A DNA stretch of 64,000 nt from Sphingomonas beigongshangi. Its GTDB lineage: Bacteria; Pseudomonadota; Alphaproteobacteria; Sphingomonadales; Sphingomonadaceae. Both the position numbers and the translations under genes were made by a program. Below the pieces are notes generated by a model. That model did not search any database. It was not told where the DNA came from and saw only the letters and a program-made list of their open reading frames with translations. Positions 36,313-47,800 of this stretch are shown piece by piece. The stretch covers positions 124,001-188,000 of the forward strand of contig NZ_JADHDT010000008.1 of the NCBI RefSeq assembly GCF_016820445.1, written 5' to 3'. Within the stretch, counting starts at the first letter, position 1. Each line of letters opens with the position of its first letter.

Positions 36313-36873
36313 CTAGGCGGTGCCGGTGTCCGCCACGAGCAGCCGCGGATCGATCCCGGCCTTGGCGAAGGCGCCGGCCCAGCGCCGGTCCGCGGCCGTG
36401 CCGAACAGCAGCTCGTCGTCGCCCGCTACGTTGAACCACCCCGGTTGGGCGAGCTCGGCTTCCAGCTGCCCCGCGCCCCAGCCGGCATGGCCGAGCGCGA
36501 CGAGATAGCGGCTGGGGCCACTGCCGTCGGCGATGGCGCGCAGGACGTCGATGGTGCTCGACATCGCCCAGCGGCCGGCGACGTCGACCGTGTCCTGCCC
36601 GCCCCAGTCGGTGGCATGCAGCACGAACCCGCGACGCGATTCGACGGGACCGCCGAAGTGGATCGGCACGTTCGGCGCGACGCCGTGATCGATATCGAAC
36701 TGGTCGAGCAGGTCGTGCAGGCCGAGCCCGTCGATCGTCGCGCCGATCCCGATGCCCAATGCCCCCGCCGCGTCATGCGAGCACATCGCGATCACCGCAT
36801 GGGCGAAACGCGGGTCCATCATGCCCGGCGTCGCCAGCAGGAACTGGCCGGTGAGAAACGCGAGATCCTTCAT
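36313..36873 (-). CDS. YqgE/AlgH family protein
   Basis: Protein of 186 residues of the UPF0301/DUF179 family. It shows the conserved FLTGQFLLATPGMMDPRFAHAV start and GPVESRRGFVLHATDW, and the central YLVALGHAGWGAGQLEAEL. The family is widespread; AlgH was linked to alginate control in Pseudomonas, but the molecular role is unknown. The gene stops 125 bases before ahcY on the same strand and diverges from the peroxiredoxin gene. Confidence 0.92.
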   Translation of the reverse strand: MKDLAFLTGQFLLATPGMMDPRFAHAVIAMCSHDAAGALGIGIGATIDGLGLHDLLDQFDIDHGVAPNVPIHFGGPVESRRGFVLHATDWGGQDTVDVAGRWAMSSTIDVLRAIADGSGPSRYLVALGHAGWGAGQLEAELAQPGWFNVAGDDELLFGTAADRRWAGAFAKAGIDPRLLVADTGTA

Positions 36874-36980
36874 CGCCCTGCAACATAGGACGCGCAGGCG
36901 CGAAATCCCACGTTGAAATCTCGACCGCTTTGCCCGACCAGTCGCCGGTTCCCCTTTCCTCCTTATCGAAGAGGCCTGTC

Positions 36981-37460
36981 ATGACCATCTCCGTCGGCGA
37001 TACGATCCCGTCCATCCCGCTCGTCAAGGTCACGCCCGACGGGCCCGACACGGTCTCGTCCCAGGACTATTTCGCCGGTCGCACGATCGCACTGTTCGCG
37101 GTGCCGGGCGCCTTCACCCCGACCTGCTCGGCGCGCCACCTGCCCGGCTTCGTCGAGCACAAGGACGCGATCCTCGCCAAGGGCGTCGACGAAATCGCCT
37201 GCACCTCGGTCAACGACGCATTCGTGATGGCCGCCTGGTCGAAGACCGCGGGGGCGGAAGGCATCACGATGCTCGCCGACGGCAACGCCGCCTTCGCCGA
37301 GGCGCTGGGCCTGGCGATCGACGCGAGCAAGTTCGGCATGGGTACCCGCTCGGCACGCTATGCGATGCTGGTCGAGGACGGCGTCGTGAAGCAGCTGCAC
37401 GTCGAGGCGCCGGGCGAATTCAAGGTGAGCAGCGCGGAGCATCTGCTGAGCGAAATGTGA
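36981..37460 (+). CDS. Prx5-type peroxiredoxin
   Basis: Thiol peroxidase of 159 residues from the AhpC/TSA superfamily, Prx5 (glutaredoxin/thioredoxin-linked) group. The catalytic motif is PGAFTPTCSARHLPGF with Cys near residue 50; there is no clear second conserved Cys at the C-terminus. Reduction of hydrogen peroxide or organic peroxides in the cytoplasm is inferred. The ATG at 36981 has GAGG about seven bases ahead and starts the conserved MTISVGDTIPSIPL; a longer frame to 36930 is not needed. Confidence 0.92.
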   Translation: MTISVGDTIPSIPLVKVTPDGPDTVSSQDYFAGRTIALFAVPGAFTPTCSARHLPGFVEHKDAILAKGVDEIACTSVNDAFVMAAWSKTAGAEGITMLADGNAAFAEALGLAIDASKFGMGTRSARYAMLVEDGVVKQLHVEAPGEFKVSSAEHLLSEM

Positions 37461-37470
37461 GCGCAGCCTC

Positions 37471-37491
37471 CCGGCCTTCGTCAGGCCGGGC
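37471..37491 (+). terminator. Stem-loop after the peroxiredoxin gene
   Basis: A perfect 7-bp stem, CCCGGCC with GGCCGGG around a TTCGTCA loop, begins ten bases after the stop. No T-run follows. Confidence 0.4.
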
Positions 37492-37647
37492 GGCAACCGG
37501 CAGGGAGGGCGTGGCCGAGCGCGGCGCCTGCCCCCTGCCCCCTGCCCCCGCCGCAACCCGACGCGGCGCCGCGCGCTACGGCCGCTTGCCGGGACGACAC
37601 CCGCCGTCCGTCTTGCCAGCGTCACGGACCGCGCGTAACCATCCGGG

Positions 37648-39084
37648 ATGTCAACCGCATCCCAGATCGTCTCCGAACTCGAGCGCCTCTATCGCGCCTC
37701 CGTCGACCGCCTGCAGGCCGCGCTCAACGCCTATCTCACCGATGGCACGCCGCCCTCGCCCGAAAGCCGTCACGACGGCAGCTTCGCCTATCCCGTCATC
37801 CGCCTGCATTATGCCGGGAACCTGAACCGGCCGACGCCGGCCCGTTCGTTCGGCCGTCTCGTCTCGCCCGGCACCTATACGATCAGCGTCACCAAGCCTG
37901 GCCTGTTCGCCGACTATCTGACCGAGCAGCTGACCCTGCTGATCGAGGATTACGACGTCACCGTGGAGGCGCTGCCGGGGCGACAGGAGATCCCGTTCCC
38001 CTACGTGCTCGATCCCGGCCATGCCCTCAGCCTCGACACGGTGTCGGCGACCGAATTGTCGCGGCATTTCCCGGCTACCGAGCTGTCGCATATCGGTGAC
38101 GAGATCGCCGACGGCCTGTGGATCTCGGACGGCGACACGCGGCCGCTCGCGCTGTTCGACGCCTTGCGCACCGACTTCAGTCTGGCACGTCTGCGCCACT
38201 ACATGGGCACGCCGGCGGAACATACGCAGCGGTTCGTCCTGTTCACCAATTATCACCGCTACGTCGACGAATTCGTCCGCTGGGGCGCGTCGCAACTCGG
38301 GGAAGGCTCGCGCTTCACCGCCCTGTCTGGCGCGGGCAACATCGTCATCACCAGCCCGAACGACATCGACAAGCTGGTGACCGACAGCGCGTGGCGCCGC
38401 CACCAGATGCCCGCCTATCACCTGATGGCGGCGGACGGCACCGGCATCACGCTGGTCAACATCGGCGTCGGCCCGTCCAACGCCAAGACGATCTGCGACC
38501 ATCTCGCCGTGATGCGGCCGGAGGCGTGGCTGATGATCGGCCATTGCGGCGGCCTGCGCCCGTCGCAGCGCATCGGCGACTATGTTCTGGCACACGCCTA
38601 TCTGCGGGACGATCACGTGCTCGACGACGTCCTGCCCCCCGAGATCCCCGTGCCCGCCATCGCCGAGGTGCAGCAGGCGCTCGCCAAGGCGTCGGAGATC
38701 ATCTCCGGCCAGTCGGGCGAGGAGCTCAAGCGGCGCCTGCGCACCGGGACGATCGTCACCACCGACGACCGCAACTGGGAATTGCGCTACTCGGCCTCCG
38801 CGCTGCGCTTCTCGCTGAGCCGCGCGGTCGGCATCGACATGGAATCGGCGACGATCGCCGCGCAGGGCTATCGCTTCCGCGTGCCGTACGGCACGTTGCT
38901 CTGCGTCTCGGACAAGCCGCTGCACGGCGAGCTCAAGCTGCCGGGACAGGCGAACCGCTTCTACGAGCGGGCGATCAGCGAGCATATGCGGATCGGCATC
39001 GAAACGTGCGAGCAGCTGCGCCGCGAGGGCGATCGCCTGCACAGCCGCAAGCTGCGCGCGTTCGACGAGCCGCCCTTCCGGTAA
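37648..39084 (+). CDS. amn: AMP nucleosidase
   Basis: Enzyme of 478 residues that splits AMP into adenine and ribose-5-phosphate. An N-terminal Amn domain (RLHYAGNLNRPTPARSFGRL) precedes a nucleoside-phosphorylase-like catalytic domain with GVGPSNAKTICDHLAVMRPE, IGHCGGLRPSQRIGDYVLAHAYLR and the ribose-binding GIDMESATIAAQGYRFRVPYGTLLCVSDKP. Length and order match E. coli Amn. The start at 37648 is preceded by GGGATG-like sequence only. The gene may help control adenylate pools; the ahcY product adenosine nearby makes a purine-salvage link attractive but unproven. Confidence 0.95.
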   Translation: MSTASQIVSELERLYRASVDRLQAALNAYLTDGTPPSPESRHDGSFAYPVIRLHYAGNLNRPTPARSFGRLVSPGTYTISVTKPGLFADYLTEQLTLLIEDYDVTVEALPGRQEIPFPYVLDPGHALSLDTVSATELSRHFPATELSHIGDEIADGLWISDGDTRPLALFDALRTDFSLARLRHYMGTPAEHTQRFVLFTNYHRYVDEFVRWGASQLGEGSRFTALSGAGNIVITSPNDIDKLVTDSAWRRHQMPAYHLMAADGTGITLVNIGVGPSNAKTICDHLAVMRPEAWLMIGHCGGLRPSQRIGDYVLAHAYLRDDHVLDDVLPPEIPVPAIAEVQQALAKASEIISGQSGEELKRRLRTGTIVTTDDRNWELRYSASALRFSLSRAVGIDMESATIAAQGYRFRVPYGTLLCVSDKPLHGELKLPGQANRFYERAISEHMRIGIETCEQLRREGDRLHSRKLRAFDEPPFR

Positions 39085-39197
39085 GCCCTTCACGTACTTT
39101 GGTTTTTCGGCATGTCGCTGGCGCGGCCGGAAACCATGTGGCGATGATGCGTTACGGCTGCGAACCGAAACCCGTTTTCGCATCAGGGAGCCGCATC

Positions 39198-39773
39198 ATG
39201 GCCGACGACACCGACACGCCGAAGACCGAGGCCGGCACGACCACTCCGCGCCGCCGCGCGCCGCGCAAGTCTAGCACGGCGCGTCCGACGAGCACGACCG
39301 CGAGCGAGGCCAAGCCGCGCCGCCGCACCGCCGCGAAGGCCGCCGCGCCCGCATCGACGGTCGACAAGGTCGAGAAGGCGGTCGAGGGTGCGGCCAAGGC
39401 GACCACGCGCCGCGTGCGCGCGACGGCTGCCAAGGCGGAGGGCGCGGTGGCGGAAGCGGCCAAAGGCGCCAAGGCGCGCGTCGCCAAGCCCCGCGCCGCG
39501 AAGCGTCCCACCCCCCGCCCGTCGCGGAAGACCGAAACCAAGGCGGCGCCGACGGGACTCGCCGGCAAGGTCGGCGGCACCTGGGGCGTCGCGGCGATCG
39601 GCGCCGGCGTCGCCGCCGCGGGTGCGGCGGCGGCCGCGGCACTCCTTTCGCTGCGCGGCAGCACGCCGAAGGCGGCGCCAAAGCGCGGCAAGGGCGCGCA
39701 TACGCCTGACGGCCAGGACGCCTCAAAGTCGTTCGAAGCCGGAATCGCAGACGAGAACACGATACCGGAATAA
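39198..39773 (+). CDS. Lys/Ala-rich histone-H1-like protein with C-terminal hydrophobic helix
   Basis: A 191-residue low-complexity protein. Residues 15-115 are rich in Lys, Arg, Ala, Thr and Pro (KPRRRTAAKAAAPAS, RATAAKAEGAVAEAAKGAKA), like bacterial histone-H1-type DNA-binding tails. Unusually, a Gly/Ala-rich hydrophobic stretch (GVAAIGAGVAAAGAAAAAAL, about 131-150) follows, long enough for a membrane helix. It could tether the basic tail to the membrane or bind nucleic acid at the cell edge. The ATG at 39198 has GGGAG about eight bases upstream. No family assignment is certain. Confidence 0.65.
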   Translation: MADDTDTPKTEAGTTTPRRRAPRKSSTARPTSTTASEAKPRRRTAAKAAAPASTVDKVEKAVEGAAKATTRRVRATAAKAEGAVAEAAKGAKARVAKPRAAKRPTPRPSRKTETKAAPTGLAGKVGGTWGVAAIGAGVAAAGAAAAAALLSLRGSTPKAAPKRGKGAHTPDGQDASKSFEAGIADENTIPE

Positions 39774-39858
39774 TGGCTGACGGAGGGGGACGGCGTCTTA
39801 TGCCGGCCGCTGGGTTAGCGCGTCGTCGTCGCCCGTGCGCGACGCACGGACGCGGGTG

Positions 39859-40559
39859 TCATCGGGTCATCGCATAGTCGACCCAAACGGTGACCCGTAC
39901 CGCTTGCTCCCCCGGTCGCACCGGTGCGCTGACGCGCGATCCGGTGACGACGATGTCGCTTGCCGCGTCGACGTCCGCGCTGCGCTCGCTGACGCGGACG
40001 ACGCGCATCGTCTTCAGCCCAAATGCGTCGGCATAGTCGCGCGCACGCCGCTGCGCCTGCCGCACCGCCGCGTCGCGCGCCTGACCGGTCAGTCGTTCGG
40101 GGTCGGCGAAGGCGAAGGTCGGACCGTCGATCTCGCTTGCCCCCGCATCGCCGAGCGCATCGATCACGCGCGCCGCACGGTCGACCGGCACGCGCAGCGA
40201 CAACCGGTTGCTCGCGCGATAGCCGATGACCGCGTCGCCCTCCTCCCCATCCTTGCCGCTGGGGTGTCGAGGCCGCACCGACAGGTCGCTCGTCTTCATC
40301 GCGGCATCCGCCACGCCGGCCGCATGCAGCGCCTGGACCAGTCGATCCGCCTTTGCGGCATTGGCCGCCAGCGCGGCCTTGCTGGTCGCGGCATCCGCCG
40401 ACACCCCGACCGCCAGAATGGCGATGTCGGGAATCCCCTTCACCTCGCCCGTTGCGCTGACCTGCACCAGCGCCTCGCCCGGCGCGAGCAGCGGCACCGC
40501 CTGCTGCGCGCTGGCGGAGGCCGCCATGGCAACCGGGATCGCGAGCGAGGCCCAGCGTC

Positions 40560-40566
<7 letters not shown>
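39859..40566 (-). CDS. SIMPL-domain (DUF541) periplasmic protein
   Basis: Protein of 235 residues with a signal peptide (MVRRWASLAIPVAMAASASAQQ) and a SIMPL/DUF541 domain: VQVSATGEVKGIPDIAILAVGV, YRASNRLSLRVPVDRAARVIDAL and QAQRRARDYADAFGLK. Members of this family are periplasmic oligomers of unclear function; one, BP26, is a Brucella antigen. The start at 40566 overlaps the M2 peptidase stop by seven bases, so the two are probably cotranslated. Confidence 0.85.
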
Positions 40567-42377
<1,811 letters not shown>

Positions 42378-42433
42378 TGAAAGCCCCTTCGGTTCTATCG
42401 TTGCCGAAGGATGGCCGGGGCGAACCCCCGCGG

Positions 42434-43195
42434 TCAAGCCGCGAGGACGTCGGCGATGACCTCGCCCAGTTCCGGCTTCGTCACCGCGCTCATGTGGTTG
42501 CCGGGGATTTCGTGGAAGCGCGCATGCGGCATCGCCTCGGCCAGAGCGGCGCCCGATCCGTTGTCGTCGTCGTCGACGCCGGTTACGATCGCGGTCGGCA
42601 CGGCGATGCCGCGCACCGTCTCGATCGGCGTATCGACGAAGGTTTCGAGGACGTTGAGCAACGCCACCGGATCGCCGCCGGTCGTCTTCAGGAACGCCTC
42701 CGTCAGCCATTCGGGCGTGCCGCGCGCGAAGCTGCCGAGGTTGGTCAGCACGCTGCGGAAATAGCTGCCGCGACCGGCGGTACGCAGGATGCCGTCGAGA
42801 CCCATGCCAGCGATGATCGCCCGCCGCGGCGTCGCACCGTTGGCGAGCATCCGCATCGTCGTGCGGCCGCCCAGCGAATAGCCGCCGAGGTCGTAATCGG
42901 TCAGTCCCAGATACGCGACCAGCGCCAACCCGTCGCGCATCAGCGCGTCGGCCGGATAGGCGGCGGGATCGTGCGGTTTGTCACTCGCGCCATGCCCGCG
43001 CAGGTCGGGCATGATGACGCGAAAGCCCCGCGACGCGAGGCGCGCGGCGTGGCCGTATTTGATCCAATTGACCTCCGCGGTCGAGAAATAGCCGTGGATC
43101 AGCACCACCGGCCGCCCCTCCCCCATTTCCCGCCAGGCGATACGGGCGCCGTCGAAGCTGGCGAAGGTCTGGGGTTCGGTGGTGGTCGAGGTCAC
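42434..43195 (-). CDS. Alpha/beta-fold hydrolase
   Basis: Protein of 253 residues. The nucleophile elbow is GYSLGG (Ser107), the oxyanion region VVLIHGYFSTAEVNW, and the catalytic His probably lies in IPGNHMSAV near the end; an Asp in VTGVDDDDNG completes a triad. Family members include esterases, haloperoxidase-like enzymes and epoxide hydrolases; the substrate cannot be told. The GTG at 43195 is used; a TTG at 43228 also lies in frame. It is flanked by the M2 peptidase and GFA genes on the same strand. Confidence 0.85.
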   Translation of the reverse strand: MTSTTTEPQTFASFDGARIAWREMGEGRPVVLIHGYFSTAEVNWIKYGHAARLASRGFRVIMPDLRGHGASDKPHDPAAYPADALMRDGLALVAYLGLTDYDLGGYSLGGRTTMRMLANGATPRRAIIAGMGLDGILRTAGRGSYFRSVLTNLGSFARGTPEWLTEAFLKTTGGDPVALLNVLETFVDTPIETVRGIAVPTAIVTGVDDDDNGSGAALAEAMPHARFHEIPGNHMSAVTKPELGEVIADVLAA

Positions 43196-43242
43196 GCGCG
43201 GCGTCCCGTTTCGGCTGAAGGATATCAAGCCGCCCTAACGCG

Positions 43243-43689
43243 TCAGCGCGCCGCCGTCTGCCCCGCGAGTAAGCGCCCGAACGTATCCGGCTCGGGCGCT
43301 TCGGCCCAGCTCGGCACGTCGGCGGGGATCGTAACCCATCGCTGGCGATACGCGGTGAAGATGTGTGCAACGCAGACGAGCTCTTCCGATCGATCGAGCG
43401 TGCCCGCGCGGACCACCGCATAGCCGGGCCGCCGCGTGTTGGTATTGTATATGCGGGCGTGGCAGGTGCCGCACACCCGCTGCGTCGAAACGCGATCCTC
43501 GGTTACGTGCTCGTAGACGACAATCGGGCCGTCGACCGCCAGCGTCGACTCCGCGACGATCACGCTCTGGCTGAATGCGCTGCCCGTCCACCGCTGGCAG
43601 ACGTGGCAGTGACAAGCATAGCTGCGTGGCAGGTCGTCGCGGGCGATCGTGTACCGGACCGCGCCGCACCGACAGCCGCCTGCGATCAT
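43243..43689 (-). CDS. GFA-family zinc protein (glutathione-dependent formaldehyde-activating/CENP-V type)
   Basis: Protein of 148 residues with the GFA fold. Zinc-binding cysteines are seen in GGCRCGAVRYT, YACHCHVCQRWTGSAFSQ and CGTCHARIYN. The family was named for Gfa, which speeds formaldehyde-glutathione adduct formation, but most members have no proven function. The ATG at 43689 overlaps the asd stop (ATGA), so it is the second gene of an asd operon. Confidence 0.9.
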   Translation of the reverse strand: MIAGGCRCGAVRYTIARDDLPRSYACHCHVCQRWTGSAFSQSVIVAESTLAVDGPIVVYEHVTEDRVSTQRVCGTCHARIYNTNTRRPGYAVVRAGTLDRSEELVCVAHIFTAYRQRWVTIPADVPSWAEAPEPDTFGRLLAGQTAAR

Positions 43690-44747
43690 TCCCCGTCGTC
43701 CTCCGCGCCGATCAGCGCACTGTCACCCTTCTTGAGGTGGCGCCGGCCGAGCAGCTCGGCGATCTGCACCGCGTTGAGTGCGGCGCCCTTGCGAAGATTG
43801 TCGCTGACGCACCAGAGAGACAGGCCGTTCTCGACCGTCGGGTCCTCGCGCACGCGGCTGACGAAGGTGGCATCGTCGCCGGCGCTTTCGATGGGCGTGA
43901 CGTATCCGCCGTCCTCGTGCTTGTCGATCAGCATGATGCCCGGCGCCTCGCGCAGGATCGACTTCGCCTGCTCGGCGCTGATCTCGTCGGCGAATTCGAT
44001 GTTGATCGCCTCCGAATGGCCGACGAACACCGGCACGCGTACGCAGGTGGCGGTGACCTTGATCTTCGGGTCGAGGATCTTCTTGGTCTCGACGACCATC
44101 TTCCACTCTTCCTTGGTCGAGCCGTCGTCGAGGAAGCTGTCGATGTGCGGAATGACGTTGAAGGCGATCTGCTTGGTGAACTTCTTGGGCTCCGCCGGAT
44201 CGCCGACGAAGATGTTGCGGCTCTGCTCGAACAGTTCGTCCATGCCGACCTTGCCCGCGCCGGAGACCGACTGATAGGTCGCGACCACGACGCGCTTGAT
44301 CGTCGCGGCGTCGTGCAACGGCTTCAGCGCGACGACCATCTGCGCCGTCGAGCAATTCGGATTGGCGATGATGTTCTTGGCCTTGTAGCCGTCGATCGCG
44401 GCGGCATTCACCTCCGGCACGATCAGCGGCACGTCGGGATCCATCCGGTACAGCGACGAATTGTCGATCACGGTGCAGCCGGCGGCGGCGAACTTGGGCG
44501 CATAGACCTTGGTCGCCTCGCTACCGATCGCGAACAGGGCGATGTCCCAGCCAGCGGGATCGAAATGCTCGATGTTCTTGACCGTCAGCTTCTTGCCGGT
44601 CTCGCCATAGTCGATGACGTCCCCCACCGATCGCGAGGAGGCAAGCACCGCGATCTCGTCCGCCGGAAACTCGCGCTCGGCGAGGATGTTGACCATCTCA
44701 CGCCCGACATTGCCCGTCGCACCCGCGACGACGACCCGATACCCCAT
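43686..44747 (-). CDS. asd: Aspartate-semialdehyde dehydrogenase
   Basis: NADPH enzyme reducing aspartyl phosphate to the semialdehyde on the route to lysine, diaminopimelate, methionine and threonine. It has the GxxGxxG loop VAGATGNVGREM, catalytic C132 in ANPNCSTAQMV, the QSVSGAGKVGMDEL loop and RVPVFVGHSEAINIEF. The 353-residue length is slightly longer than average because of a C-terminal extension after LRKGAALNAVQIAELL. The start at 44747 (MGYRVVVAGATG) has GGAAGG just before it. Confidence 0.96.
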   Translation of the reverse strand: MGYRVVVAGATGNVGREMVNILAEREFPADEIAVLASSRSVGDVIDYGETGKKLTVKNIEHFDPAGWDIALFAIGSEATKVYAPKFAAAGCTVIDNSSLYRMDPDVPLIVPEVNAAAIDGYKAKNIIANPNCSTAQMVVALKPLHDAATIKRVVVATYQSVSGAGKVGMDELFEQSRNIFVGDPAEPKKFTKQIAFNVIPHIDSFLDDGSTKEEWKMVVETKKILDPKIKVTATCVRVPVFVGHSEAINIEFADEISAEQAKSILREAPGIMLIDKHEDGGYVTPIESAGDDATFVSRVREDPTVENGLSLWCVSDNLRKGAALNAVQIAELLGRRHLKKGDSALIGAEDDGE

Positions 44748-44873
44748 GACCTTCCTTCCGCATGCGAAGCGCGCCCGTAGCGTCATTGCGCCAAAGCGGG
44801 CAACACGTTTCCGTTTGATGCGCGGCGAAGCAGCGCTTTATCCGCCTGCGATCCAGCTTTGCCGGATCGCAGG

Positions 44874-47800
44874 TTAGCGAGCCGCCTGCACCCGCCCGGT
44901 GCGCTGGAGCTTGCCCCAGCCGACCATCGGCCCGCGCAATGCCTGGGCGATCGCCTTCAGCACGACATAGTACATCACCTGGCGATAGCCGACGCGCTGC
45001 GGGATCAACAGCCACAGCAGCCGCCACCGCTCGCGCCGTTCCAGCGCGAAGGCGATCGTGGCGGCGAGCAGGTCGATCGTCGTGAACACCGCCCAGAAGG
45101 TCAGCATCGTGTAGATGTCGTGGCTGGTCTGCGCCCAGCCGTGCGCCTGCACGTCGAACCAGGTGAAGACGAAGCTGACCAGGAGCGCCAGATCGATGAT
45201 CGGGGAGATCGCCGCGAGCAGCACCTGGAACACGATCGCCTGCGGCAGACCGATCCAGCCGAGCCCGCGCGGGCGCGAGCCGCCGATCGCGCTGCGATGC
45301 TTCCACAGGCATTGCAGCGTGCCATAGGCCCAGCGGAAGCGCTGCTTGGCGAGAGCGCGGAAGCTCTCGGGCGCTTCGGTCCAGGCGACGGCATATTGAT
45401 CGTACCGAACCTTCCACCCCGCACGCTGGATCGCGATCGTCAGGTCCTGATCCTCCGCGAGCGTGTCGTCGGGATAGCCGCCGACGCTGCGGATCGCCGC
45501 GAGGCGCCAGGCGCCGACCGCACCGGGCACCACCGTGATCGCATCGAGCCGCGCGAGCGCGCGCCGTTCCAGGTTCTGCGCGGTGATATATTCGAGCGCC
45601 TGCCACTTGGTGACGACGTTGACGCGGTTGCCGACCTTCGCATTGCCCGCGACGGCGCCGAGCGCCGGATCGCCGAACCAGCGGGCGAGCCGCGCGATCG
45701 TCGCAGGCTCGAACTGAGTATCGGCGTCGAGCGCGATGACGATCTCGCCACGGGCCAGCTCCAGGCCGCGGTTGAGCGCCCGCGCCTTGCCGCCGTTCTC
45801 GAGCGTCAGCAGCCTGACGCGGGGATCGTCGCCGAACGCCTGGGCGACGATCGCGCTGGTCGCATCCTTCGACCCGTCGTCGATGACGATCACCTCGATC
45901 TCGACGTCCGTGGAGGCCAGCACGCCGCGCACCGCGCGCTCGATCACGCGTTCCTCGTTATAGGCGGGGATCATCACCGTGACGAAGCGCGCCGGGTCGA
46001 TCGGCGGGAAGACCTCGCGTCCCTCGCGCCGCGCCTGGATCAGGGCCAGTGCGGACAAGGTCACCGCGCGCAGGATCCCGACGGTGATGGCGATGCCGAA
46101 CAGCCAGCGCAGCGCGATGACCAGCCCGCCCAGCGTCGAGAACAGCGCGAGGTCGGCGCGGGCCGCGAGCTGATCGCTCGCCGAGATCGGCGGCATCGAC
46201 TGGTTGCGCGACAGGCCAGCGAGCGTGGAGACCGGCACGAAATGGTAGCCGAGCGCGCGCAGACGCTCGATGATGACGGGCAACGCCTCCACGGTCTCCT
46301 GCCGGTTGCCGCCCGCGTCGTGCAGCAGGATGATGTTGCGACTGCAGTTCGCGTCGGACTCGTCGTCGCAGACCTTGGGTCCGTTGACGATCTTGTCGAT
46401 CGTGCGGTCGATGATCTCCTGCGTGCCCGGCCGCTTCCAGTCGTCCGGGTCGACGTGGAGGCCGACGGAGATATAGCCGCGGCGCTGCGCCATCAGCGCG
46501 GGCGCGATCTCGTCCGCGGTGCTCGGCTCCGCGTCGCCGAAATACGGTGCGCGGAAGAGCCGCAGCGACCGGCCGGTGAACGCCTGGAACAGCCGCTGGT
46601 TGGCGTTCAGCTCGAAGCGCACCTGGGCCGGGCCGACCGTCGCCAGATTGGGATGGGTATAGGTGTGGCTGCCGATCTCATGCCCCTCGGAGATCATGCG
46701 CAGCAGCAGGGATCGCTGCGTCAGCGCGTTCTCGCCCACCATGAAGAAGGTGCCGGGCGCATGTTCCCGCTTCAGCACGTCGAGGATCTGCGGCGTCCAT
46801 TTCGGGTCCGGACCGTCGTCGAAGGTCAGCGCGAGCAGCCCGGGCCGATAGCCGGTCCGTTCCACGACATAGGGTGACGGCATCCGGTCGAAGATCACGT
46901 CTGCGATGCGGCCGTCTGGCCCGGCGATCGCGCGCCGTGCGCCGGCAACGGGCTCGGCGGCGATCTTCAGGATCTCGCCATTGCCTTCGATGTCGACGTT
47001 GGTGCCCGCCGGTACCGCGTTGATCGCCGACGGCATCGGCAGCTGGCGATGCGTCCGCCCAAAGATCGACCAGACCCCCGGGTCCTCGGAACCGAGGCGC
47101 CACAGCGCGACGCTGCGCACCCCGGCCCGCTGCAGCAGCAGCAACTGGTCATAGGCGGAGGCGGCGTCGGCGAGCCAGACGATGTGCCGGCTGTTGCCTT
47201 CCATATAGGCGAAGCTCGTATTGCCGCTCGCCCGGTCATAGGCGGGCCGCGTGCCGCTGTCGGAGGCATTCTGCCAGGCCTCCTCGACGTCGAGGGCGTC
47301 GCCGCTGCCATCATGCCAGTCATAGGCATAGGAGGCGAAGGCGACGACCAGCTTGGACTTGGGAATGCCGCGCGCCGAATCGGCCACCGTGCGGGCGAAC
47401 CATTGCTGCGATGCGATCGGTCCCGGCGGCCCGCTCACCTCGTGCTCGTCATAGGCCATCAGGAAGATCTTGTCGGTCACCTTGGCATAAGCGGGCAGAT
47501 CCCATTCGGGATTGCCGAGCTGCGCGGCGATCGACACCGTCCACCCGCGCGGGGCGAACCGGCGCTGCGTTTCCGCCAGGAAGGCGCGATAATTGGCGTG
47601 CGCCGACGCCGGAAGTTCCTCGAAATCGAAGAAGACGCCTGTGGTGTTGTTCTGGGCGAGCCAGGGCACGAGCTTGTCGAGGAAGGCGCCCCGCGCCTTC
47701 GGATCGGCGAGCATCGCCGCGATCCCGGGTCCGTCCCATTCGCCGTTCAGCACGTTCTGCACCATCGGCGTCACGATCGGCCTGCGGGCAGCGCGATTGA

